Below, piece by piece: positions 11,617 to 22,519 of a stretch of DNA of 64,000 bases. Position numbers and translations under genes: made by a program. Source of the stretch: Rhynchosporium graminicola (lineage: Eukaryota > Ascomycota > Leotiomycetes > Helotiales > Ploettnerulaceae); assembly GCA_900074885.1 (NCBI GenBank), contig FJUW01000038.1, positions 310,001 to 374,000 of the forward strand. Direction: 5' to 3'. Positions within the stretch are counted from its first letter, which is position 1. The number at the start of each line of letters is the position of its first letter. The notes under the pieces were generated by a model. It was not told the origin of the DNA, searched no databases, and saw nothing but the letters and a program-made list of their open reading frames with translations.

Positions 11617-13057
11617 ATAGAAAGGTTTGGATGAGAAATGAATTGTGCCTATTCTTCTATTGACGTTGGCTTCGCTTAAAATTGCGAAGCTATTCAGAGG
11701 TTACGAGAAGCGAATGAAGTCATCAGAAAATTGAAGCGAGATCGCGACGTGCAACAAACTTTCCCCCAAAGAACGCGCTAGTCCCCTTTGAAGAGAGAGT
11801 AGTGAAGGTGAAATGCAAATTCGCTGCTCGAGTGACTTAAGATCCTGCTCGAAACCTTGAGTGATTTGATGATACGCTGCAAGTGGTGTCCGTCGAAATG
11901 GAGGCATCTGCCAGCAAAGTGAGCCACTGACAATAACATCAACACAACTAAGCGACACACCATGAACAGCCAACAAACAAACTATGCAAAAAACTTCCAG
12001 CGCCAGCAAAATGCCATTCCTTTATACCTTATTTCTTTTTCCCGAGCCCACGAGACAAGAATTGAAGAATCTCTCTCCCTCTCCCACTCTCTGTGAACGT
12101 TCTCCATAGAAGCTAGCTAGCCATACTGAAGAGAAACGTCCGATTCAATTTCCCTCTAGAGCAGCCTGTCTATCTATGGATCCAGGGCCATGTCAGCAGT
12201 ATAGCACCAACCAACTGTTATTGTGATTCGCCATCATCATCATCATCATCAACAGTGCCATGACGTCAATATACGTATAAATGGCATTATTCAGGTAGAT
12301 AGCTCGCTAGATTCTCTCTCTCTCTCTCTCACACACACTCTCTCAGAGCTTCATTCCCGAGCAGACTTGCGACCCTTCATTCAGAAGCTTATTGCGTTGA
12401 AGGTCCTAGAGAAAAGACGTGTTTCGAAACCCTAAATGTGGTTCTGAGATAGTGCTGACGCAAATTTCATCGATTCTGAAGAAAGAAAAGAGAAAAAAAC
12501 TCTCCGTTGCTGAGTCTGCTGCTGGTTGAAGGAGAGAAGTGAATGTCTACAGGTAGCAGCTGCTGGTTATATCAGACCCTCTGCTTTTCACTTGCTGTGA
12601 ATTGTATCCAAAAACTCACTCGAGCATCCAGTTCAGCTACGCTTTGCTCGCAGGATATTTCCCCCCCCCCGACGATTAGTGACGATATTGAGCGTCACAT
12701 GTAATACGAGTTCCATGAAAGACGTGCGAATGTTGACCATACTGCAATTGCAGTCTTGATTCATTAAAGCACTGTCGGAGGTGGTATACATGCGCATGAA
12801 CCATTGCTCTTTATCTACTCGTCCTCACCCCCAGCTGATACCTTGATGCATTTCACAATATTCTGCATAGTATCGGAGCTCTCCCCTCGATGATCTCGCA
12901 GCCCTTTCTCCATCTCTCCTCTACCATGTGTCCTCCAAACATCCATGATATCTTCACCCGACGATTCTCCCTACCTTTCAATTTTCGAATCCCTTTCCTA
13001 TTTCATCATTCGCTCCTCCCTTCATATCCCAAGCACTAGCCTTTTTGAAACGTCAAT
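11617..13057. other. Intergenic between convergent RIX7 and LSM1, with microsatellites
   Basis: No gene is supportable. Simple repeats seen directly include (ATC)n near 12232-12250, a CT/CA run near 12310-12346 and a poly-C run near 12661-12670. Open frames at 11701-12009 and 12223-12435 are repeat or chance frames. The unusual length for a convergent spacer (1.4 kb) could hide a non-coding transcript, but nothing in the sequence shows one. Confidence 0.5.
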
Positions 13058-13833
13058 TCAAATTGACGCCTCAGCTGTCGTCTCGCCCTCGAAACCTAAC
13101 GCCCTCAATCTCGCCAATCTAAATTTCTCCCTCTTGACCTCTTTGGCCTTCCTCTCCGTGTTCAATCTATGCACAAGCTCGACCTCCGCCCTCTCATATC
13201 CCGGTGGCGCATCGTCGTCCTTGTCTAGATCTATTTCGCCAAGTAGGAGAACGTTTTCCCCACGGACGAGGAAGATACCGCGGGGCACATCAGCATAGAG
13301 ACCTGGTTGTTGTTGCTGTTCTTGTTGTTGGCCGGGCTTGGTGGGTGTGGAGGATGGTGACGAGGTGGGAGGGGGCACGAATATCCGTTCGATGGTGGAT
13401 TGGAGCACTAGATTTGCTGGAGAAGATGTATTAAGATCAGAAGGTCATTTCGTATGTGTATAAACCTGGGAGAGACGTACCAAATTGATCCCAGCTGCGA
13501 AGTACACCGATCAGTTTCCTGCCGTCGCGGAGGGCTACCATAAGTTTTTCTATGATGAGTATTAGCACTGACTTTTGTTTGAACGGAAAAGCGCCCTGAC
13601 GATGCAAGGCTTGAGTAAGAATTGGATTTTGAATTTATTCCAATGTCCCCTCAGAGCAATGTATGAAAAGTTAACCACTTACTATCAGTCATGTCGAGTA
13701 GCTGCGCAGCGGTAGTGAACATCTGCGGAGGCAATTGCTGGTTCTGCGGCGAGGGTCCGAGTATTTGCTGCCCCTGCTGCTGCTGGTGTGGTCCTCCTCC
13801 TGCATTATTCTCGTCCAGCGTCAGGTTCTCCAT
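13058..13833 (-). CDS. LSM1: Sm-like protein Lsm1 (mRNA decay)
   Basis: Subunit of the cytoplasmic Lsm1-7 ring that binds deadenylated mRNA 3' ends and promotes decapping in P-bodies; 192 residues. Exons on the minus strand are 13833-13683, 13549-13481 and 13416-13058. The N-terminus is rich in Gln and Pro. The Sm fold is split across exons: LLDMTDKKLMVALRDGRKLI with the RDGR signature, then VLRSWDQFANLVLQSTIERI, and the Sm2 motif IFLVRGENVLLLGEID. A charged C-terminal helix (NTERKAKEVKREKF) follows, as in Lsm1 proteins. An upstream in-frame ATG at 13959 exists, but the start at 13833 (MENLTLDENN) is the usual family start. The Sm2 loop carries a fungal-type PPPTSSPSSTPT/Q-rich insertion. Confidence 0.93.
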
Positions 13834-15042
13834 CTTTGCTTTCCTGTCCTTATTTGTTTGCCTCGATCGTTGTATAAGATGGCGTCGAGATGTAGAGTAT
13901 GGTGAAGAGAGGAGAGCAGTGAATGAAGAGATATCGGTCGCTAATGGTTTAACCTGCAATTGCCCTTTGCCATCTCGTGTACGCGCTGTTAATTAAATTT
14001 AGAGTGGTGGTGGGAGACGCGATGGAGGATGTCGAAATGACGATATCGAGTTGTCTAATGCTGGGGAGACTTGCGTTTTTGATAGATGCACGGACGCTCT
14101 TGCTCTACTTGAAGAGGCCGGATGTGGGCGGCGGGCTTTTAATTGCGCTCACTAACGGATGAATGGAATTGTGCTTGTGATGAACTTTCAAACTTTGGAT
14201 GTTGAGAAAACGTGAATCAATAGTTTTTCGAGTGCTGTCAGTTCAGATTGTAAATCTTGATTTCAGCGTCGCTTATTTTGAGAAGTCAATATGAAATGGC
14301 ATTCTGACTGGTCCAAACATCCCGAGTTCCCAATGCAGTACCGAGACCACTTTGAAAAATCTTCATTTGACTCAACCCTGGCAGTGTACTGTGAATTAAG
14401 TAGAGCGTCTTTATATGTATGCGTATACAAGTATTTCCTCCTTTCTAAGTGTAGTAAGTGTCTTGCAGAAGCAATGTCCAACATCCATTCGGAAGGAGAT
14501 CAGAGATGGATAGCTGTGGAGCATAGCTGGCTTTCAGAGCTCCCAGTGTAGATCAGTAAGCACAACACCATGATTAGTTCCAATAACACCTGCAATGCGA
14601 TTAACAAAGAGATGAAAAATGTACCGAGCATTTTTTTAGAGATCGCTTTTGGGTCTGAATAGCAACAGATTGAATCAATATATGGCGTTGGATGATTTTC
14701 TCTCAATGGGATCGATCAGCCATAGTTATTCATCATCACGGCAGAAATTCCATTCCGTCTTGAATATGTCATCTATGCACCAGAAACAACTGCGACTCAA
14801 GATAAAGCAGAAAAGCCGACGCCCTCATTTGTGATGACCCATGAACCGAAATCTGGCAGGAACTTTTTTTTCCACGACGTATTCGTTCTTTTTCTGGCCT
14901 CTAGTATTGAACCCGGTATCCTACATCTCGATCATAGATGGTGCTATGTGCGTACGACTTTGGTGGTCTTTCAGCTCTTGGTAGTGGAGGAAGTCGATGT
15001 GCGCCGGCGTACGAATTCTGGTAGGATACAGGGCCCGAGAGG
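13834..15042. other. Intergenic: LSM1 promoter and Nudix gene 3' region
   Basis: This 1.2-kb spacer lies between two minus-strand genes. Open frames at 14291-14551 and 14831-15193 have no motif; the second partly mirrors the Nudix gene. No RNA gene or repeat stands out. Confidence 0.45.
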
Positions 15043-15646
15043 CTACCTAGAGATGGTTGATCGTGTAAGGGCTTCTAACAATTCCGGGCGAGCCTTGAGC
15101 TGTTCCGAAGCCTCGGCAAAATTGGCCCATTGTCGATTCCTCTTGTGCTTCTCCGGCCAATCTGCCTCCTCACTTGTGACGGTCACCTCGTAGAACTGGT
15201 AGAGCGCCTTCGGGGTCTCTTTAGACATCTGCTTTGGAGGCCGAGTCTCCTTGATCGTACCAAGATCGTAGTCGACTGTACAGACAATTCCAGCCTCTTC
15301 CCACGCCTCGCGCTGCGCGGCTTCGGTACACGATTCATCAGACTCCCAGCCGCCCTTTGGCAGAACCCAGCCCGCGCGTCGAGTTGATTGGATCAGAAGG
15401 ACGTGTGTTTTCGCGGAATTCAGAGGAACCACGCCTGCCACGAGACGTTCTCCAGTCTCTGCGTAGCCTGTGTAAAAGATGGTGATAAGCAAAGGCTTGC
15501 TCGCGTGTTCCAGAGCTAGAATGGGGTACTGAACAAAAAAAAGTCTGCCCCACGTGCAAGCAACTTTTTCCTCGTGCGCGATGAAATTGGAGGGGTCAAG
15601 TAAATAGTGACTTACGCTGCTTATTCCTCCCTACCCGTGACTCCAT
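15043..15646 (-). CDS. DDP1: Nudix diphosphoinositol polyphosphate phosphohydrolase (Ddp1/Aps1 type)
   Basis: Nudix hydrolase predicted to remove the beta-phosphate of inositol pyrophosphates and cleave diadenosine polyphosphates; 151 residues. Exons on the minus strand are 15646-15616 and 15467-15043. A perfect 23-residue Nudix box runs from Gly49 to Ile71 (GX5EX7REUXEEXGU, with REAWEEAGI). The segments STRRAGWVLPKGGWE and YQFYEVTV are typical of the DIPP subfamily. The first exon encodes only MESRVGRNKQ and half a codon; it is supported because MESRVGR is a conserved fungal start of this family and the join gives RYAETGERLVAG. The gene lies head-to-head with ATE1 across a long repeat-rich spacer. 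Confidence 0.92.
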
Positions 15647-15950
15647 GGAACGACTTGCGGCCATGATGAAGGCCCTACCTTCACCTGTGTTGCGTGCGGA
15701 TGCACAAGAAGGAGGAGAACGGAATGGAGAGAAAAGCGGATGTTGCAAAGGTCGGCTGTGGGAGGTGGGTTTAGAGCTAGGGAAGCGTCATTCTCTTGGT
15801 AAGTATGGTGAGTTAGGATTTGGTGAGACTCCGGAATTGGTCGCAAGAGTGTACAATGTGTGTAGAATGCAACTTTGTGTGAGGTTGTAGAAAGAAAGAA
15901 AGAAATCAAGTAAGAAGTTGGAACGGAAGAGGCAGTTGGTGGTGGGGGAA

Positions 15951-16040
15951 GTGAGTGAGTGAGGTGAGGTGAGGTGAGGTGAAGTGAGGTGAGGGGAGTG
16001 GAGTGGTAGCGTGCGTGCGTGCGTGCGTGCGTGCGTACGT
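15951..16040. repeat. GTGAG then GTGC tandem repeats
   Basis: A run of GTGAG-type units (15951-16005) passes into about seven GTGC units (16010-16040). Both are visible by eye; the GTGAG part has substitutions. Confidence 0.9.
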
Positions 16041-16255
16041 GAGTGATATCGGAAATATCAAACGATCGGAAAGTAGGACATCGGGGTAATAGCTGTTACC
16101 TTAGGTAGGGTACCTACCTAGTTACCTAAATAATATGTAGTTCTGTTGTAGCGGCCACCCCAGACAGCTGTAACTATAATTAGGCTAGGTATGATTACAG
16201 CCAACGAAGCACTATAGGTAGGTATCTAAATCACCTACTGGTCTCATTTCAGGAT

Positions 16256-16450
16256 TATATTTATATTTCTATTTCTATTTCTATCTCTATTCATTTCATT
16301 TCGTTTCATTTCACTTCATTTCGGAGTATTTCCCCACTTCCCTGGCTCTCGTGTGCTGCTTTGCCTTGCCTTGCCCTGCCTTGCCCTGCTTGTGCCTGTG
16401 CCTGTGCCACATAACAGTCCAGCCCAGTCCAGTCCAGTCCAGTCCAGTCT
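16256..16450. repeat. Chain of pyrimidine-rich tandem repeats
   Basis: Four adjacent tracts follow one another: TTTCTA and TTTCAT units (16256-16323), TTGCC units (16359-16390), CTGTGC units (about 16390-16406) and CAGTC units (16416-16450). Each has a different motif but the same strand bias. Confidence 0.85.
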
Positions 16451-17834
16451 TGTCCGGCTGTTGAAGGGGGATTGAGCCACAGGGGGCCGCCAATGAATAT
16501 AGTACTATAGTAGGTACTAGTTTTGTAACTAAAACTAACAGGAACCTTGCATATCCGGGGCGTCGGTCTAATCTTATACAGGAAAGCTGGAGAGACTCAT
16601 AGGTAGCAAGCATATCGTATCATATCGAATGCTCTGATTCGTTACCTACCCGTTACCTGCCTGGTAGGTAACCTCTGTCACAGTTAGTGATTCCTTGGGA
16701 GTTGCAACTGTCAAAGGTCGTTCAACTTGAAGCCTCAGTACAGCATACAAGTACAAATCTAAGTACAAGAACTTTCAAGGTTTGATAGGAACCTGTTTAT
16801 TATGTTTACACCTCCTACCTAGGAATCACAGCATCCTTCTCTGCCCGGAAAATGCTTGTTGTGAAGAGTTCCGCGTTCGAGACGAGAATTGGAAGCTGCC
16901 CTTGCGACTTACAGACCACATCACGGGAGCGGCGCCTTCGTTCCCATGCGTTGAACGATGTGGTGGGTGGGGGTTTGGTCATGCTTAGAGGACAAACTTG
17001 CAATTGTTCTTGTATCTACTGGCATTCGATGTTGCCATGTGAAGTTGATGCCTGCGTAGCTATACTAGCTACCGACTCAACTTGGATCCTTGGCGGTACA
17101 GTAGACCACAGTATCAGTATTTCCATTAGGCTCCAAGAACAAAAAGGTTGGAGTTTTGCGTACCAGATTTGAGTTTCGGGCAGACACCCGCTTCGCCGAA
17201 AGCACATTCTGGTCTCTACGGGATTACCGGTATACATTCTGTTTATTGCAGTCTGATCACCGTCCTTTCCTCCCCTGATTCCCTCCCTGCCAGCGCCCCT
17301 TACAGTACAAGCTATAGGTACCACGAACAAAGTACCTTTTTGTTCCATCCAGGCTGAGTAGCGACATCGACATGGACATCCCACGCCTATGTCCTAGGAC
17401 CCCGCTATTACCTACCATGATAGCTTTGCATTACATTGCATCGTGTGTGCGGTGCGGTGCGGTGCAGTGCAGTGCAGTGAGGAACCCGGAGTGGTGCAGC
17501 GAGGTTGAGTTGAGGCGAACCACGCCCACCTGCCTGCAGTAGGTAGGTAGATTCCCGTCTGTCTCTGTCCCATCTGAGCGGTTGCAGTCGGAGAGCGACC
17601 TATTCATACAAACAGAGCTGCACACAGGTTTGGCAATCCCCATCGACTCCATCGACCTCGCCAAACAAAACAACATGCGCAAAGCAAAGCAGAGCAAAGC
17701 AGAATATTAGCTGGCGATATCTGTTCTGTATTCTAGTACGAGTACGCTGCTTCCTTGGCTTGGCCTGAGCTCACCGTCTTGGCCAGCCCCAGCCGGGACT
17801 TCAGCTCACCGCAAAGAGTCTGCCAGCGTATTGC

Positions 17835-18003
17835 TTGCTTGCTTGCTTGCATCTCCTCCGTTAGGCTTTGCCTCATCTTCCCTTGTGTCGTCTGGTGCTT
17901 GCCTACTCGCGGGCTGTCCAAGTTACCTCACTCTCTTCCATCTACTATACCTGAGTGCGACGTACTTTACGCTTCAACACCATACACCATACACCATACA
18001 CCA
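17835..18003. repeat. GCTTG and ACACCAT tandem units
   Basis: Five GCTT units start near 17835, and a 9-bp unit with ACACCAT occurs three times near 17976-18002. Both lie in the upstream region of ATE1. Confidence 0.8.
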
Positions 18004-18396
18004 GCCGCCCTAGCCGCAGTCTCAAGTGACTCCCGCGAGCTCACGATAGAGACCGTCCCACAAACACACACGGGACTCTCGATCAAAGGTCAGATCCTGA
18101 CTCAGGGGTCTGATGCATATCCCTGGATTTGAGTCGGAGTTGGAATTCTCCAGTCTGAATTGAGTCTCCATCGCAGCTGGAGTCTCTGGCAGCCTGGCCG
18201 GCCGCATTCATTCTTCAGTACCTCCCGTCCGTAGCACCTCAATTCCAGAGACAGCTATCTACCTCTCTCAAGTACCTGTCCTCACATTCGTCGTTGTCCG
18301 ATCCACCGAGAAACAGTGCATGCTGCAGTGTGCACCTCCTGCATCGGTACCCGCCTGCGCTCCTGCACTTTTGCGCTGTACCATACCGACCTCACA

Positions 18397-20387
18397 ATGC
18401 AGACCGAAGCCCCTACTGCATATTCCTTGTTGACCCCTATTGGTAAGACAAACCCCCATCTTTGCCTCCCTGATCGCTTCTCCAATTATTCAACCTCGTG
18501 GCCGATCGTTTCGATGTCGTCGATTTAAACGTCTTCTGGAAGCCTTTTTACCCTGGTCCATAAGCTGGGGGGCATCCCACTCTCATGTACGACACCACAA
18601 CTCCATATTCGCGCATGATCAGGTGCTGCCGAGCTATCATTTTGTGCCTGTGTGCCATGGATGATTGGGGCTTGCGCTGGTCGTGCTCCCGAGAACTTCA
18701 AATGCCAAGATTGCATAATCCTCTTGATCTAACTACGCCGAATTGATCAATGTGGCTTTGGGGTTACCTCGCGATTTCAGCGATTTCGTTAGTGATGATG
18801 AAATCAGTTGCCAAGTGGCCTTCACTCTACTACTCATGTGATACGCATGCGGCAAGAAGTCTCAAAGCATGGATTGGATTCCACAACAGACATTTTCGAT
18901 TGCAATAGCTGACTGATATACAGGTTACAGCAATGGAAGCTGTGGATACTGCGGCAAGAAACCAGGAAGTCAGTCTCAAGAACCGAAGCGTAACTTTTCC
19001 TTTCAGTTTGTTGACAATTCAAACAATAAACAATATACACTTCCCGCCTCCCCTGTTTCCCCTCCCTCAATTCGCTCGGTTTTGGCAGGACTATACACAT
19101 TCCAATTCTGCATACCGGAAGTCATATTTACTTTTCTTTTTCTTTCTAGGTTTTTCCTACTATGTGACGGCGACTGAATTGACCCCAAATTTCTACCAAT
19201 CTCTTCTCGATCGCGGCTGGAGAAGATCCGGGAACTTATTATACAAGCCTGATCTACGTTCTTGTTGCCCACATTACACAATCAGACTAGACTCTGACCA
19301 ATTCCACGCCTCCAAAGACCAGAGACAGGTTCAGAACCGGTTCACGAAAAACATCCTTGGAGACACTTACATCAAGGAGGCGGCAAGGCTCTACCCAAGG
19401 TCACGCGAGCAAGCCAAAAAGCGTAATACAGACTTCGACATCGTGGAGCGTGTGCACGAGTGCGAAAAGGGGCAATTGAAAACACCGCCTGTGCCTGCCC
19501 ATGATTACAATGTTACGCTTGAGTCCAATGAATTCACGGAGGAGAAGTACCTTCTGTTCGAGAACTATCAACGGGTTGTACATCATGAGCCACCTCACAA
19601 AATCACCAAGCATGGCTTCAAGAGCTTCCTATGCGCGTCACCACTCCTAAGGAGCAAAGAAATGTTCGATGGGCTAGAACGCTTGCTAGGATCTTACCAT
19701 CAGTGCTATCGTATCGATGGGAAGCTGGTTGCGGTTGGTGTTCTCGACCTTTTACCACAATGTGTCAGTGCCGTGTACTTCATGTATCATGAATCTGTGC
19801 ATCAGCATGGTTTAGGCAAGCTCGGGGCATTGACCGAAATTGCTCTGGCTAAAGAGCAAGGGTATCGATGGTGGTATGCAGGTTTCTACATCCACAGTTG
19901 CGTCAAGATGCGGTACAAAGGAGATTTTTCACCACAGTACATCTTGGATCCAGAGTCATATACTTGGGATCCCCTCGATTCCGAAGTAAAGAGGAGATTG
20001 GATGAGAAGAAATACTTGAGCCTGTCTCGCGAACGTGCCGGTAAAGCTGAAGAAAGAACGGTCGAGACGGAAGAGCAATTTACTGCCATGGGCACCTCGA
20101 ATTCCGTCTTTGAGAACTCCGACGGCGAAGCTTCACTTTTCGATCCAGATATCCCACTGTTTGCTCGTTCTATGCCTGGAATTCTCACTAAGGCTCAGCT
20201 TCAGGACGATGTTGACTTGGATACGATGGAATTACTAGTTCGAGGAACGCAAGCCGAAGCACATCAGCTTGTTAGTTGGTCTACGAGTGACATTAATGAT
20301 TCGCACTCCGTAAAGTGTATCCTCGCGGAGCTTGCTGCAGCGGTCGGCCCGGAGCTCATAAAGGAGATGCGCGTTGAGTTTGGTTGA
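18397..20387 (+). CDS. ATE1: Arginyl-tRNA--protein transferase Ate1
   Basis: Transfers Arg from Arg-tRNA to N-terminal acidic or oxidised residues in the Arg/N-degron pathway; 449 residues. Exons are 18397-18442, 18924-18989 and 19150-20387. The first two introns are 481 and 160 bp. Joining gives SLLTPIGYSNGSCGYCGKKPG, the conserved N-terminal domain with CxxC (Cys22, Cys25), followed by Cys76-Cys77 in RSCCPHYTIRLD. These match the four cysteines reported to bind an iron-sulfur cluster in yeast Ate1. The C-terminal GNAT-like domain is seen in KLVAVGVLDLLPQCVSAVYF and YRWWYAGFYIHSCVKMRYKG. Without the first introns the open frame would start at 18933 and lose the cysteine motif. An in-frame ATG lies upstream at 18316. 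Confidence 0.94.
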
Positions 20388-20632
20388 GGATAGTATATGG
20401 AGCTCGATGGATATGCCTGATGATATATAGAAGGTTTCTGTGGGCTGGGAAGGGGCATATCAGAGGACGAAGGCCACAAGAAACGGGTCCCACTCTATTG
20501 CTTGCTGGCGCATGGCCATTGCTATGGTATACGACTAATGGTACATGATGCCAGATTTTAAGGCCTCTTTTAAACAAAAGGCTTGGAATGTTGGAATGGA
20601 TTAACAGAACAAGAAGAAATAAAACAATGGCA

Positions 20633-21893
20633 TCACACAGCAGAAGCAGTCATAATCTTCCGTACTTCCGGTACTCTCTGCTCCAAAATACTCAGCACTT
20701 CTTCCCATACCCGCTTCTGCATTTTCTGCCCCTCAGGACCTAGCACATTCTTCTGCACCAACCTAGTCATAGTTAGCTTTGGCAACACAACGAAACACCC
20801 ACTGGTGCTTAGCAGTTCGTCACTTACTTTAGATATTCCTCATTCGACTGAGAATTCGAGATGTATTTCCCATTTTCCTCTTTCGTTGTCATTGCAGGGA
20901 CGACGAGTCTTACTGCACCGAATTCTGTGCTTTTTGCTGCAAGTGTCATGAATGTGTCGACTCCGATACTCATGAGGAAATTGGTCTTGTAATCACGACC
21001 CAAGTCGCTCTTGACCATTCCTGGACACATTGGGTTGACGATTACTTGGACTCTGTTTGAATCAGTTTCTTTCCTTCTTGTCATGTGCTGGGTGGGCTAC
21101 GTGCTTTCCGTCGGAACCTACTGCCAGCTTTGAGATTTCGTTGACGCAGTATTGGATCAGTAGTTTGCTGATTGCGTACATGTTTGGGCTTCCCGTTGGC
21201 CAATTCTCTTCTTTACTGTAGAAAGCGAATAGATCCTTCTGTGGCAACTTGTTTATATCAACACCTTTCTACTGTCAGCAGGTGTGCAGCTCTTTCGTAA
21301 ATACAAAAGCTTTGAGTGATAGACAAAAAAGATCGTCCAAATGTCAACACCACAAGCGAGAACAACATACCTCTATGCACCCCACTTGTCACAACCCCCA
21401 GATGCCCCCTTCCCCTCCCAGCAACTTTCAACCACGGCAACAATAGAATCCCCAAAAGTGCAGTCCCCAAACAATTGACCGCCAAACTCTCCTCAAACCC
21501 CTCCTCGCTCACTCTAAATCCCCTAGCCACAATCCCTGCATTGAGCAACACATAATCCACACTCTCAACCTCCCTCTGCAGCTCATCTGCAAACCTCTTA
21601 ATCCCCGCAAACGTACCCATATCCAGGATTCGCACCTCTAAAACTCCAGCTTCTGATTCCGGGAGTTGGATTTGGGATTCGATGGACGCTTTTGCGATGG
21701 AGCCTTTTGAGGTGGTGCGAGCGGTGATTATCACTTTTGAGGCGGAGAGGTTGAGGAAGTGCACTGCGGTTGCGAGACCGAGACCGGATGTTCCGCCTGT
21801 TATCAGGATTGTTTGGCCGGCGAATGTCCCTGGTGGTGGGAGAGGGGTTGGGAGGAATTTGTTGGCGTAGATTACTTGGGCGAGTTTGAGCAT
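20633..21893 (-). CDS. Short-chain dehydrogenase/reductase
   Basis: NAD(P)-dependent oxidoreductase of the classical SDR family, 345 residues; substrate unknown. Exons on the minus strand are 21893-21371, 21264-21105, 21052-20828 and 20762-20633. The Rossmann motif TGGTSGLG lies at residues 32-39, NAG at 118-120 and the catalytic YxxxK at Tyr204/Lys208 (MYAISKLL). The post-catalytic segment VNPMCPGMVKSDLGR is typical of fungal SDRs found in retinol-dehydrogenase-like or secondary-metabolite clusters. The second intron (21104-21053) has no GT donor in the needed phase, but a GC donor (GCACGT) and CAG acceptor restore the frame. The last exon extends the protein by 43 residues past an apparent stop. 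No biosynthetic cluster surrounds it. Confidence 0.85.
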
Positions 21894-22519
21894 TGTGATG
21901 GGTTGGGGAGGGGGTGTGTTTTAATGCGATGAGTTTGTGTTACTACAATCTTATATGGGCGAAGCGTGAGGATCGGAGGATGTGATCATCTAGCATAAAC
22001 CACGTACATGCGTAGGATTCATCAACTACTTCGTACCGTATGTTCTGAATCTAGTGGTATATTTAGTGCCAAGTTGCCTGCCTTTATGCTTCTGTATCGA
22101 AGCAGCTCGGAGGCATATGTGTTTTTGAAAGTGGGAAAATATTGTCCCGCCCCGACTGTGTCTTTGCGTTTGGATCTAAAGTAGTTTTGACAGGTAGAAA
22201 TTTGAAAATTGTCCTGGATATGATGATTGTCTCATGACATTTTCAGAACTTTAGGAAGGTTTGTAAATGGCTCTACAGGTCTTTGGTTTAGACTTGGACA
22301 GGGAATACTTGCAAGGTAGTGTTTACCTTAGATCAGCCTTGCGTCTGGAGACATCGCAGCCTCGCACTAAAGTGCGGCCTTAGCCCGCCCTATGCCGCCA
22401 AATATTTTGAGCTTGATGAAGCTTTCCCATGATAACGCCCATTCGCATACAACTCTCTCATTCACCTCTCGAATTCTACTCGGTGGCAGATTGTGGTGCC
22501 CTAGGGAATAGAGTCAATA
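21894..22519. promoter_or_regulatory. Divergent spacer of SDR and RRP42
   Basis: The 626 bp between the two start codons must hold both promoters. No specific site could be assigned. Confidence 0.4.

Larger units (their letters stand above)
15647..18396. other. Long divergent spacer with many simple repeats
   Basis: This 2.75-kb region between DDP1 and ATE1 has no supportable coding gene. It is packed with short tandem repeats (GTGAG, GTGC, TTTCTA/TTTCAT, TTGCC, CAGTC, GGTGC, GCTTG, ACACCAT) and many copies of ACCTACCT/AGGTAGGT, for example around 16090-16140, 16640-16675 and 17540. CT-rich sequence leads up to ATE1. Open frames here are low-complexity artefacts. Confidence 0.55.

Noticed and set aside
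12232..12250. Run of histidine codons (ATC/CAT repeats) as a coding His-tract
   Set aside because: Microsatellite in an intergenic region with no surrounding gene.
18933..19149. N-terminal part of the long ATE1 open frame as a real protein start
   Set aside because: It reads through an intron. The spliced model gives the conserved CxxC domain and removes a low-complexity FFFFLG-type run.
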